Assembly: GCA_012800145.1 (NCBI GenBank)
Contig: JAAZJW010000120.1
Location: 1-6,741 of the forward strand
Length of the DNA stretch: 6,741 nucleotides
From: Clostridiales bacterium
GTDB taxonomy: Bacteria; Bacillota; Clostridia; Peptostreptococcales; Natronincolaceae
Direction of reading: 5' to 3'
A program made the position numbers and the translations under genes. The notes under the pieces were generated by a model. The model searched no databases. It saw nothing but the letters and a program-made list of their open reading frames with translations, and was not told where the DNA came from. The first letter of the stretch is position 1; each line of letters opens with the position of its first letter. Below are positions 1-5,563 of the stretch, piece after piece.

Positions 1-92
1 CTGAGACGAACAGGATTAGCTTGACCCGCGAAGGATCTATATTTTACAATAATGCTTTCGTTTATCGTGGTGTGGGTAACACGTGCAAATTT

Positions 93-149
93 CTGAGTGT
101 AACGAAGAATCTCGTTTTTAGGCCATTTGAGATCCTTCGCTTCGCTCAG
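93..149. repeat. Imperfect inverted repeat of a dispersed intergenic repeat family
   Basis: Positions 93–113 and 129–149 are 21-base arms matching at 17 of 21 positions when one is reverse-complemented, with a 15-base spacer. The right arm, read on the minus strand, is CTGAGCGAAGCGAAGGATCTC; the left arm is a decayed version in the opposite orientation. A further 11-base fragment (GCGAAGGATCT, 28–38) repeats the end of the same unit. From memory, strings very like this, preceded by TGTCATC as here (151–155 on the other strand), are common in intergenic DNA of many bacteria. No U run follows on either strand, so it does not look like a terminator. It is most likely the remains of a small mobile or REP-like element. 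Confidence 0.6.
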
Positions 150-157
150 GATGACAT

Positions 158-256
158 TTTTCACACAGTCTGACGACCCACCCACGGGCAGACAGAGTCG
201 TCTGCCCCTACTATCCCAGATGACAGGGTAGGAATTGTGCCTTTTCACACAGTCTG
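158..256. repeat. 15-base direct repeat pair flanking a hairpin element
   Basis: The 15-mer TTTTCACACAGTCTG occurs exactly at 158–172 and 242–256, 84 bases apart, around the GTCTGCCC hairpin at 186–207. A short TGTCATC-type string (minus strand) follows each copy, so the segment reads as two diverged units of one composite repeat. It lies downstream of the dusB stop. A target-site duplication is conceivable, but 15 bases plus shared extra similarity fits a repeat unit better. Confidence 0.55.
186..211. repeat. Hairpin repeat, copy A (GGGCAGAC/GTCTGCCC)
   Basis: GGGCAGAC (186–193) and GTCTGCCC (200–207) form a perfect 8-bp stem with a 6-base loop, followed by CTAC. All 26 bases match 3795–3820 with one substitution in the loop (A/G at 196 versus 3805). 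Two such long matches in non-coding DNA 3.6 kb apart indicate a dispersed family. It lies about 65 bases past the dusB stop, but no T run follows on the minus strand, so a role as an intrinsic terminator is not supported. Confidence 0.7.
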
Positions 257-275
257 CCATCCCTTTGTCCCACTT

Positions 276-1235
276 TTATCTGTTCAAGTATTCAATCAAG
301 GCCTTTTCCATTTCATCCTTATGTTCAATTCTGTTGATTTGGTTGCGAAGGTTTGCGGAGTCCCTCAGTCCTTTTACATACCAAGCAATATGTTTTCTCA
401 TCTCTATGATTCCGATACGTTCTCCTTTATATTTAACTGCCAATTCCATGTGTTTTAATGCCATATTTATCTTTTCTTTAGGATCAGGCTCCGGAAGTAA
501 TTCACCCGTTTTCATGTAGTGTATTAACCTTCTGAACAACCAGGGATTGCCTCGGCTTCCCCTGCCAATCATAATCCCGTCACATTTGCTCTTGTCCAAC
601 AATTCTATTCCATCTTCCGCTGTAAACACATCTCCGTTGCCTATTACGGGAATATTTAAGGCTTGTTTTACCTCTTTTATAATATCCCAGTCAGCCTCGC
701 CTGAATAGAATTGTTTTCCGGTTCTGCCATGGACAGTTACCGCTTTTGCACCACTCTGTTCTATAGCTTTTGCAAGTTCAACCGCATTGATACAGTTTTC
801 ATCCCAACCTTTACGTATTTTAACCGTAACAGGTTTTATACTTTCTTTGACAACTGTCTCCACAATCCTACAGGCTAGATTAATATCCCGCATGAGAGCA
901 CAGCCATCCCCATTTTTAACTATTTTAGGGGTAGGGCATCCCATGTTTATATCTAATATAGCATTTTCTCTGTCATTAAGTATATAGGCAGCTCTGCCCA
1001 TAATATCGGGATCCGAACCGAATATCTGCAGTGCGACAGGTTTTTCATCGGGATGAATTTCTAACAGTTTTTCAGTTTTTTTGTCCCCGTAATACAGTCC
1101 CCTGGAACTTATCATTTCCGAATATACCATCCCGCAACCCATCTCTTTGCATATGAGTCTGAATGGGAGGTCTGTTATTCCGGCCATGGGGGCCAGAAAA
1201 ACAGGGTTTTCTGAAATTATATCAGTTATTTCCAT
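276..1235 (-). CDS. dusB: tRNA-dihydrouridine synthase, DusB type
   Basis: Flavoenzyme that reduces specific uridines of tRNA to dihydrouridine using NAD(P)H, in the cytoplasm. At 319 residues it is full length for the family. The FMN-binding TIM-barrel start LAPMAG is at residues 14–19. The catalytic cysteine is Cys100 in INMGCPTPK, followed by NGDGCALM. VHGRT (168–172), the Q-Y-G-ADW segment (175–183), IGNGDV (198–203) and IGRGSRGNPW (223–232) complete the expected motif series. The C-terminal helical domain carries MRKHIAWYVKGL, typical of DusB. The ATG at 1235 has a good AAAGGTG site at 1241–1247 with a 5-base spacer. The stop is TAA. It is the last gene of the visible cluster, 56 bases after coaX, with three 11-base repeats in the gap. 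The exact tRNA position modified cannot be told from this sequence. DusB-type identity is well supported. Confidence 0.95.
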   Translation of the reverse strand: MEITDIISENPVFLAPMAGITDLPFRLICKEMGCGMVYSEMISSRGLYYGDKKTEKLLEIHPDEKPVALQIFGSDPDIMGRAAYILNDRENAILDINMGCPTPKIVKNGDGCALMRDINLACRIVETVVKESIKPVTVKIRKGWDENCINAVELAKAIEQSGAKAVTVHGRTGKQFYSGEADWDIIKEVKQALNIPVIGNGDVFTAEDGIELLDKSKCDGIMIGRGSRGNPWLFRRLIHYMKTGELLPEPDPKEKINMALKHMELAVKYKGERIGIIEMRKHIAWYVKGLRDSANLRNQINRIEHKDEMEKALIEYLNR

Positions 1236-1255
1236 ATTTTCACCTTTATACTGGA

Positions 1256-1288
1256 ACGATAGTTTAGCAATGGTTTAACAATGGTTTA
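1256..1288. repeat. Three tandem 11-base units between coaX and dusB
   Basis: On the plus strand the units are ACGATAGTTTA (1256–1266), GCAATGGTTTA (1267–1277) and ACAATGGTTTA (1278–1288). Units two and three differ at one base; unit one differs from unit three at two. They fill most of the 56-base gap and end about 9 bases before the dusB ribosome site. One repeat per helical turn could be a protein-binding array or simply replication slippage; the sequence does not decide. No match to a known operator was recognised. Confidence 0.7.
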
Positions 1289-1291
1289 CTC

Positions 1292-2083
1292 CTACAATTG
1301 CTTCATCCTCCGGTCCTCCTTGTTGCGCTCGTAAATAATATTCAATCCCTCTAGGGACAAAAATCGATCCACTATGTCTATACATACAGCTTCATTGACA
1401 ACAAAGGTTACAAACCCGCCGGTGGCAACCACCTTGACGGACTTGTCCCTGATTTCCGCCTTCATCTTTTTTACTATGTATTCTACTAAACCTGCATAGC
1501 CGTATATTATACCTGCTTGCATACTGTTGATAGTGTTTTTGCCTATTACCCTTCTGGGTTTAACCAGCTCCACCTTGGGCAATTTTGCTGCCTTTTCAAA
1601 TAATACGTCACTGGAAATTTTAATACCCGGTGCGATTGCCCCGCCCAAATATTCACCTTTTTCAGATATTACACAGAATGTTGTGGCAGTACCGAAATCC
1701 ACTATTATTAAGGGACCGCCGTATTTCTCATAGGCGGCGATTGCATTGACAATCCTGTCTGCCCCAACCTCTGCCGGGTCATCGTATTTTATATTTATGC
1801 CCGTTTTAATACCGGGCCCTACTATCAACGGTGTTATATTGAACAATTTCCTTATTGCTCTTTCCAAGGAATACATAATATTAGGCACCACAGAGGCTAT
1901 AACAACATCTTTAATATCCTTGATATTTAAATTATTATACTGAAAAAATTGATAGATAAGTATTTGATGTTCATCAGATGTCTTATTTTTATCCGTAGAA
2001 ATCCTCCAGAAATCTACAAGTTCTTTGCCCTTATAAACACCCAATACAACATCAGTGTTTCCTACATCGAGAACTAAAATCAT
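1292..2083 (-). CDS. coaX: Type III pantothenate kinase
   Basis: Phosphorylates pantothenate with ATP, the first step of coenzyme A synthesis, in the cytoplasm. The CoaX type is not feedback-inhibited by CoA and requires a monovalent cation. The 263 residues match the usual length of about 255–260. The ASKHA-fold phosphate motif DVGNT is at 6–10, the GADR motif with the catalytic aspartate at 107–110 (Asp109), DFGTATT at 129–135, GGAIAPG at 147–153, NTINSMQAG at 183–191 and ATGG near residue 221. The C-terminal LEGLNIIYERN is characteristic. The ATG at 2083 is preceded by GAGGGTG (spacer 5 bases), which starts only a few bases after the TGA of the ECF gene; the 16-base gap suggests co-transcription and possibly translational coupling. 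The stop is TAG. No key residue is missing. Confidence 0.95.
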   Translation of the reverse strand: MILVLDVGNTDVVLGVYKGKELVDFWRISTDKNKTSDEHQILIYQFFQYNNLNIKDIKDVVIASVVPNIMYSLERAIRKLFNITPLIVGPGIKTGINIKYDDPAEVGADRIVNAIAAYEKYGGPLIIVDFGTATTFCVISEKGEYLGGAIAPGIKISSDVLFEKAAKLPKVELVKPRRVIGKNTINSMQAGIIYGYAGLVEYIVKKMKAEIRDKSVKVVATGGFVTFVVNEAVCIDIVDRFLSLEGLNIIYERNKEDRRMKQL

Positions 2084-2099
2084 CTGTTCACCCTCTTGA

Positions 2100-2612
2100 T
2101 CAATCTATTTTATAGCCCTTTAATCCCTTCATTATCATATACACTATGACCGAGGAGATTATGGCTTCCGCAGTTCCGTTCAGGGCAGCAACACCGGCAA
2201 CCGCGGCAAGAGGTAAATACCCCCTCAAATAGATCATGGACAATACCCCGACAGTATTGGTTAATGTACCCAAAATGGCCGCAACCACCGGTTGCCCGGA
2301 CGCTTTATAGGAAAAATAACATACAGGCCCTATAAGGAGCCTGGGAAATACAGCCACTAAGGGATCTGTAAAATAGGGAGAGCCTGCCCTTAAAAAACTG
2401 CTCACCCCGAATATTAACCCTACCATGGTACCTACTATGGGCCCTCCCAAAATGGCACCGATGATGACAGGTATGTGCATAGTGGTCGCCTCGATACCGA
2501 GCCAGGGTATGGGTATGTATCCTATGGGAGTCATACTCAGCACCACCGAAAACGCACCTAACATACCTATGATTGCTACCTTTTTTGTTGATATTTTCAT
2601 ATCTCCAATCAA
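2100..2612 (-). CDS. ECF transporter S component, probably for pantothenate
   Basis: Small hydrophobic integral membrane protein of 170 residues with about six likely membrane segments and no ATPase domain, matching the substrate-binding S component of energy-coupling-factor vitamin importers. Family-like features are the short cytoplasmic KKVAIIGMLGAF start (10–21), the TTMHIPVIIGAILGGPIVG stretch (43–61), DPLVAVFPRLLIGP (83–96) and the LNGTAEAI segment near the last membrane helix. It would work with a shared EcfA/EcfA'/EcfT module encoded elsewhere. Substrate cannot be read from motifs I can vouch for. Close coupling to coaX favours pantothenate (PanT-like). The preceding birA raises biotin as an alternative, but the sequence does not look like BioY to me. 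The start chosen is TTG at 2612 with a strong ribosome site; an in-frame ATG at 2600 has GGAG only two bases away and is less likely. The stop is TGA. Confidence 0.8.
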   Translation of the reverse strand: MIGDMKISTKKVAIIGMLGAFSVVLSMTPIGYIPIPWLGIEATTMHIPVIIGAILGGPIVGTMVGLIFGVSSFLRAGSPYFTDPLVAVFPRLLIGPVCYFSYKASGQPVVAAILGTLTNTVGVLSMIYLRGYLPLAAVAGVAALNGTAEAIISSVIVYMIMKGLKGYKID

Positions 2613-2618
2613 TTCTTA

Positions 2619-2625
2619 CACCTCC
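2619..2625 (-). promoter_or_regulatory. Ribosome binding site deciding a TTG start
   Basis: GGAGGTG sits 6 bases before the TTG at 2612, ideal spacing, and 18 bases before the in-frame ATG at 2600, too far for use. The only purine-rich run near the ATG (GGAG at 2603–2606) is 2 bases from it, too close. This favours initiation at TTG. Confidence 0.75.
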
Positions 2626-2663
2626 GTTCCAGCTCCTGAAGGATGCCGGACAATTTAATTTTT

Positions 2664-2692
2664 TAATAACCTTTGGAAACAGTCTAGCTCAA
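2664..2692 (-). promoter_or_regulatory. Possible weak sigma-A promoter before the ECF gene
   Basis: In the 102-base birA–ECF gap the minus strand has TTGAGC (2687–2692) and TTATTA (2664–2669) separated by 17 bases, about 50 bases before the start codon. The −10 match is poor, and the region is AT-rich, so chance is a serious alternative. If real, it would let the ECF–coaX–dusB genes be expressed apart from birA. Confidence 0.2.
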
Positions 2693-2714
2693 AACGCGAT
2701 GCTAGCCGTTTTAC

Positions 2715-3695
2715 CTATATATACCCTTCTTCTCCCCTGATGGAAACCTCACCCGACATGACAGATTCACTGCTGCCGTCTTCCAACTCTACCAATAACA
2801 ACCCTTCATCGTTTATATCTATGGCCTTTCCCTTCTTTTCTGTTTTGCCTTGTATAACCCTGATGTTTTTCCCCAGTACAGCAGAATAATTTTTGACTAT
2901 GGACAAAACCCTGCCTAGGTTCAGGTTCTCAATATAGTCATTATATAGGGTTTCGAAATTCCTTAAGATGTCTATCAGAAGATACCTGCGGTCTATTTTA
3001 TTACCGCTTTCTATAAACAACGAAGTAGCTTTCTCTTTTATTTCATCCGGAAAATTATCCATGTTTACGTTTATTCCGATACCTATAATAATGTAACTGA
3101 TTTCGTTTAATTCTCCGGCCATTTCGGTTAAAATACCGCATACCTTTTTCCCGTTTATAATGATATCGTTAGGCCATTTAATCAGAGCATTAAGCCCTGT
3201 CAACTTCCTGATGGATTCACATACGGCCGCAGCCGCTATTTGTGTCATTTTTATACCTTCTCTGGGGGGAATATCAGGTTTTAAAATTAGGCTCACCCAG
3301 ATGCCTGTTCCCTTGGGGGAAACCCATCCTTTGCCTCTTCTTCCCCTTCCCAAGGTCTGCTTTTCGGCTAAAACAATGGTTCCATCCTCCAGTTGGCCAA
3401 TCTCTTTTTTGGCATAACTGTTAGTGGAATTGATACTTTCAAAATAAACCACTTGTTTTCCTATAGTATTATCGCCGAGAAGTATTTCTATTTCCCCGGG
3501 CAGGAGTTTGTCTTCCGTTTCTAAAAGTCTGTATCCTTTTCCCGGTGTTGTTTCTATAATATACCCTTCTTTTTTTAATATATTTATATGTTTCCATACT
3601 GCCGTACGGGATATTCCCAGGTTTTTGGCCAACATTTCTCCGGATATGTAGTTTTCTTTGTTTTTGTATAATTCGCCCAGTATTTTATTCCTCAT
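2715..3695 (-). CDS. birA: Biotin–protein ligase with N-terminal DNA-binding domain
   Basis: Activates biotin to biotinoyl-AMP and transfers it to the lysine of biotin carrier domains; the winged-helix type can also repress biotin genes. The 326 residues divide into an N-terminal helix-turn-helix (about 3–57, with ISGEMLAKNLGISRTAVWKH and the wing GKGYRL), a catalytic domain (about 75–265) and a C-terminal SH3-like domain (about 270–320). Catalytic signatures are STN (90–92), Q113, GRGRRGKGW (116–124), KWPND (173–177), KVCGIL with Lys184, and IGIGINVN (204–211). The ATG at 3695 has AAGGAG at 3703–3708, spacer 7. The stop is TAG. It follows mmdB by 231 bases of repeat-rich DNA; its obvious local client is MmdC. 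No classical BirA operator (GTTAAC-type inverted repeat) was seen in the window, so repressor activity is inferred from the domain only. Confidence 0.95.
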   Translation of the reverse strand: MRNKILGELYKNKENYISGEMLAKNLGISRTAVWKHINILKKEGYIIETTPGKGYRLLETEDKLLPGEIEILLGDNTIGKQVVYFESINSTNSYAKKEIGQLEDGTIVLAEKQTLGRGRRGKGWVSPKGTGIWVSLILKPDIPPREGIKMTQIAAAAVCESIRKLTGLNALIKWPNDIIINGKKVCGILTEMAGELNEISYIIIGIGINVNMDNFPDEIKEKATSLFIESGNKIDRRYLLIDILRNFETLYNDYIENLNLGRVLSIVKNYSAVLGKNIRVIQGKTEKKGKAIDINDEGLLLVELEDGSSESVMSGEVSIRGEEGYI

Positions 3696-3711
3696 TATTG
3701 TACTCCTTCAG

Positions 3712-3736
3712 CCATGTGAAGCATGGGAACAGTTCC
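3712..3736. other. Adjoining hairpin and palindrome just upstream of the birA ribosome site
   Basis: CCATG (3712–3716) and CATGG (3722–3726) form a 5-bp stem with a 5-base loop; it overlaps by one base the perfect 11-base palindrome GGAACAGTTCC (3726–3736). On the transcript these lie directly before AAGGAG of birA (3703–3708). They could form a short leader structure or a protein site, or be part of the repeat debris in this gap. No function is shown. Confidence 0.35.
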
Positions 3737-3740
3737 AAGC

Positions 3741-3856
3741 GGGAGACCAAAGGTCTCCCCTACACTCCGGAAGTCGGGCATCGGCTCCAACCAAGGGCAG
3801 ACAGGGTCGTCTGCCCCTACCGTCCGGAAGTCGGGCATCAGCTTGCCGGTGTGCCG
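3741..3856. repeat. Two tandem hairpin repeat units in the mmdB–birA gap
   Basis: Unit one is GGGAGACC (3741–3748), a 3-base loop, GGTCTCCC (3752–3759) and CTAC. Unit two is GGGCAGAC (3795–3802), a 6-base loop, GTCTGCCC (3809–3816) and CTAC. Each is followed two bases later by the identical 17-mer TCCGGAAGTCGGGCATC (3766–3782 and 3823–3839), 57 bases apart. The second unit runs on into TGCCGGTGTGCCG (3844–3856). The unlike stems with preserved pairing, on a shared frame, look like two members of a palindromic repeat family rather than one recent duplication. Unit two is 25/26 identical to 186–211. There are no U runs, so these are not obvious terminators; they may still affect the stability of the mmd transcript end. 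Confidence 0.75.
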
Positions 3857-3926
3857 GATCATCTAGAAGCCGATTCATTTTCGCATTCACGGTTTCATCC
3901 CGACCAACTGTCCCCTGACCAACAGA

Positions 3927-5060
3927 CTAACCGAATAACGATAACAGCACACCTGCTGCCACGGCAGAACCTATTACTCCCGCCACATTAGGTCCCATTG
4001 CATGCATCAATAGAAAGTTTCCGGGATTTTCCTCTTGACCGACAACCTGGGAAACCCTGGCCGCCATGGGTACCGCAGAAACCCCCGCCGAACCTATAAG
4101 CGGGTTAATAGTACCACCGGATAATTTATTCATTACCTTTGCTAGCAACACTCCCCCGGCTGTGCCTATACCGAAGGCAACCACACCGAGAACAATTATT
4201 TTAATTGTTTCCGCCCTTAAAAACTGTTCCGCACCGGCAGTTGCACCGACACTCAGACCCAGTAATATAGTGACTATATTTATAAGCTCATTTTGAGCTG
4301 TTTTAGATAATCTCTCCGTTACACCACATTCCCTGAACAGGTTGCCAAGCATTAACATACCTACTAAGGCTGTTGCACTCGGTACTATTAAGGCAACTAT
4401 AACGGTTACCATTATGGGGAAGACAATCTTTTCAGTCTTGGACACTTCCCTCAATTGTTCCATTTTGATTTTTCGTTCCTCTTTAGTTGTGAGCGCCCTC
4501 ATAATGGGGGGCTGAATAATCGGAACGAGGGCCATATAGGAATAGGCCGCAATTGCCACAGGCCCTAATAAGGCAGGTGCCAACTTAGAAGTTAAAAATA
4601 TTGCCGTAGGTCCGTCCGCTCCACCTATAATTCCTATAGATGCCGCCTGCTTGGCTGTAAATCCGAGCAAAACCGACCCGATAAATGTAGCAAATATCCC
4701 TAACTGTGCCGCAGCTCCCAAAAATAAACTCTTCGGATTAGCAATCAACGGGCCGAAATCCGTCATTGCACCGACACCCAAAAATATTAAAGGAGGGAAA
4801 ATTCCCAGTTTTATTCCGGAATTATAAATATAATACAACAATCCCCCCGGGGAATCTGCTTTTCCGGCTTCCATAATTCCCGCAAGAGGCAGGTTAGCCA
4901 GCAACATACCGAACGCTATCGGGATCAACAGCAACGGCTCGAATCCCTTTGCAATCGCCAGGTAAACCAATAAACACGAGACACCTATCATAAGCAATTG
5001 GCCAACCGTCAAACTTACAAAACCTATGTTTCCTAAAAAATCTACAATTATATCGACCAT
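3927..5060 (-). CDS. mmdB: Na+-pumping carboxybiotin decarboxylase, beta subunit
   Basis: Integral membrane subunit that decarboxylates carboxybiotin on the carrier subunit and couples this to Na+ export. The 377 residues fit MmdB-type beta subunits, which lack the N-terminal extension of the roughly 430-residue OadB. Conserved blocks are GAMTDFGPLIANP (97–109), IGGADGPTAIF (145–155, Asp149), AAYSYMALVP with Tyr175, NPLIGSAGVSAVPMAARVSQ (Asn319, Ser328, Arg335) and HAMGPNVAGVIGSA. As I recall the Klebsiella numbering, these correspond to D203, Y229, N373, S382 and R389, a constant offset of 54, so the ion-path and carboxybiotin-site residues are all kept. The protein is strongly hydrophobic with many membrane segments. 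The ATG at 5060 has GGAAGGGG at 5068–5075. The stop is TAG. It lies 35 bases after mmdC. Beta subunits of glutaconyl-CoA and oxaloacetate decarboxylases are similar; the alpha subunit decides the substrate. Confidence 0.93.
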   Translation of the reverse strand: MVDIIVDFLGNIGFVSLTVGQLLMIGVSCLLVYLAIAKGFEPLLLIPIAFGMLLANLPLAGIMEAGKADSPGGLLYYIYNSGIKLGIFPPLIFLGVGAMTDFGPLIANPKSLFLGAAAQLGIFATFIGSVLLGFTAKQAASIGIIGGADGPTAIFLTSKLAPALLGPVAIAAYSYMALVPIIQPPIMRALTTKEERKIKMEQLREVSKTEKIVFPIMVTVIVALIVPSATALVGMLMLGNLFRECGVTERLSKTAQNELINIVTILLGLSVGATAGAEQFLRAETIKIIVLGVVAFGIGTAGGVLLAKVMNKLSGGTINPLIGSAGVSAVPMAARVSQVVGQEENPGNFLLMHAMGPNVAGVIGSAVAAGVLLSLFG

Positions 5061-5095
5061 CTTGCATCCCCTTCCAATTGTTCTAGGTGCTTTTA

Positions 5096-5503
5096 TTATT
5101 CAAGAGACACCAAAACATCCCCGCCATTCACAGATGCACCCTGAGCAACATGAACAGATGCAACAACTCCATCGACAGGAGCCAAAATTTCATTTTCCAT
5201 TTTCATAGCCTCTAAAATTATAAGTACATCTCCGGCTTTTACTTCTTGGCCCTCTTCAACGCTTACCTTCCAGATATTCCCCGGCATTGGTGCTTCTATA
5301 ATTGTAGCACCCTCCGGAACTGCAGCAGGAACCGATTTGACCACCGGTGCCGACTCCACTTGTTTAGCCGGTGCCGGTTTTGGCGCAGATGCTTCCGGCT
5401 TAGCTACCGGTGCCGGAACCGTATTCGATGATGCGTTGTTTGCAACCTCCTCCACTTCCACCTCATAAGAAACACCGTTTACTGTTATGTTAAATTTCCT
5501 CAT
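5096..5503 (-). CDS. mmdC: Biotin carrier subunit (gamma) of the decarboxylase
   Basis: Carries the biotin that shuttles CO2 from the carboxyltransferase MmdA to the membrane subunit MmdB. From ATG at 5503 it has 135 residues: a short N-terminal part (MRKFNITVNGVSYEVEVEEV), a flexible Ala/Pro/Val-rich linker (about 29–63) and a C-terminal biotinyl/lipoyl domain (about 67–135). The biotinylated lysine is in EAMKMENE (Lys101 from this start), 34 residues before the end, the standard distance. Hydrophobic PMPGNIW and the G-G-DVL end are typical. A GTG at 5506 is in frame and one codon earlier; I prefer the ATG because Met-Arg-Lys-Phe matches family starts and the ribosome site AAGGAGG (5513–5519) fits either. 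The start is 60 bases after mmdD. The stop is TAA. BirA, two genes downstream, is the expected partner. Confidence 0.93.
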   Translation of the reverse strand: MRKFNITVNGVSYEVEVEEVANNASSNTVPAPVAKPEASAPKPAPAKQVESAPVVKSVPAAVPEGATIIEAPMPGNIWKVSVEEGQEVKAGDVLIILEAMKMENEILAPVDGVVASVHVAQGASVNGGDVLVSLE

Positions 5504-5512
5504 CACATAATT

Positions 5513-5519
5513 CCTCCTT
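5513..5519 (-). promoter_or_regulatory. Ribosome binding site of mmdC with ambiguous start
   Basis: AAGGAGG is followed by AATTATGTGATG. It lies 9 bases (counted from GGAGG) before the ATG at 5503 and 6 before the GTG at 5506. An out-of-frame ATG at 5508 is followed at once by TGA, making a start-stop pair overlapping the true start. Translation of mmdC could therefore involve competition or reinitiation; this is inference. Confidence 0.6.
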
Positions 5520-5563
5520 AATAAACAATAGAATTATAATACTTAAGGCCGGAAGACCCTTAG

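Noticed and set aside
21..50. Plus-strand promoter-like pair TTGACC (21–26) and TACAAT (45–50) with an 18-base spacer
   Set aside because: It lies in degenerate repeat DNA, would read only into repeats and antisense to dusB, and no gene follows on the plus strand. Chance similarity is the simpler reading.
186..207. GTCTGCCC hairpin as the dusB terminator
   Set aside because: It is stable but has no U tract on the minus strand and is a copy of a dispersed repeat found elsewhere.
235..519. Plus-strand open frames antisense to the 3' end of dusB
   Set aside because: They are shadows of a clearly conserved minus-strand gene and have no recognisable protein features.
2691..2712. AAAACG/CGTTTT inverted repeat after the birA stop as an intrinsic terminator
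   Set aside because: The stem has only two G-C pairs and a 10-base loop, and no U run follows outside the stem; too weak to call.
2613..2714. Vitamin riboswitch upstream of the ECF gene
   Set aside because: The leader is about 100 bases, AT-rich, and shows none of the conserved cores I know for TPP, FMN, cobalamin or folate riboswitches.
3741..3839. CRISPR array
   Set aside because: Only two units, 57 bases apart, with related rather than unique sequence between the 17-mers, and no cas genes.
3658..3991. Plus-strand and minus-strand open frames across the mmdB–birA gap (60–97 codons)
   Set aside because: They arise from GC-rich repeat units, have repeated translated segments, overlap the ends of birA or mmdB antisense, and lack ribosome sites.
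5246..5431. Cysteine- and arginine-rich plus-strand frame over mmdC
   Set aside because: It is the antisense of the Ala/Pro linker and biotin domain codons of mmdC; composition reflects that, not a metal-binding protein.
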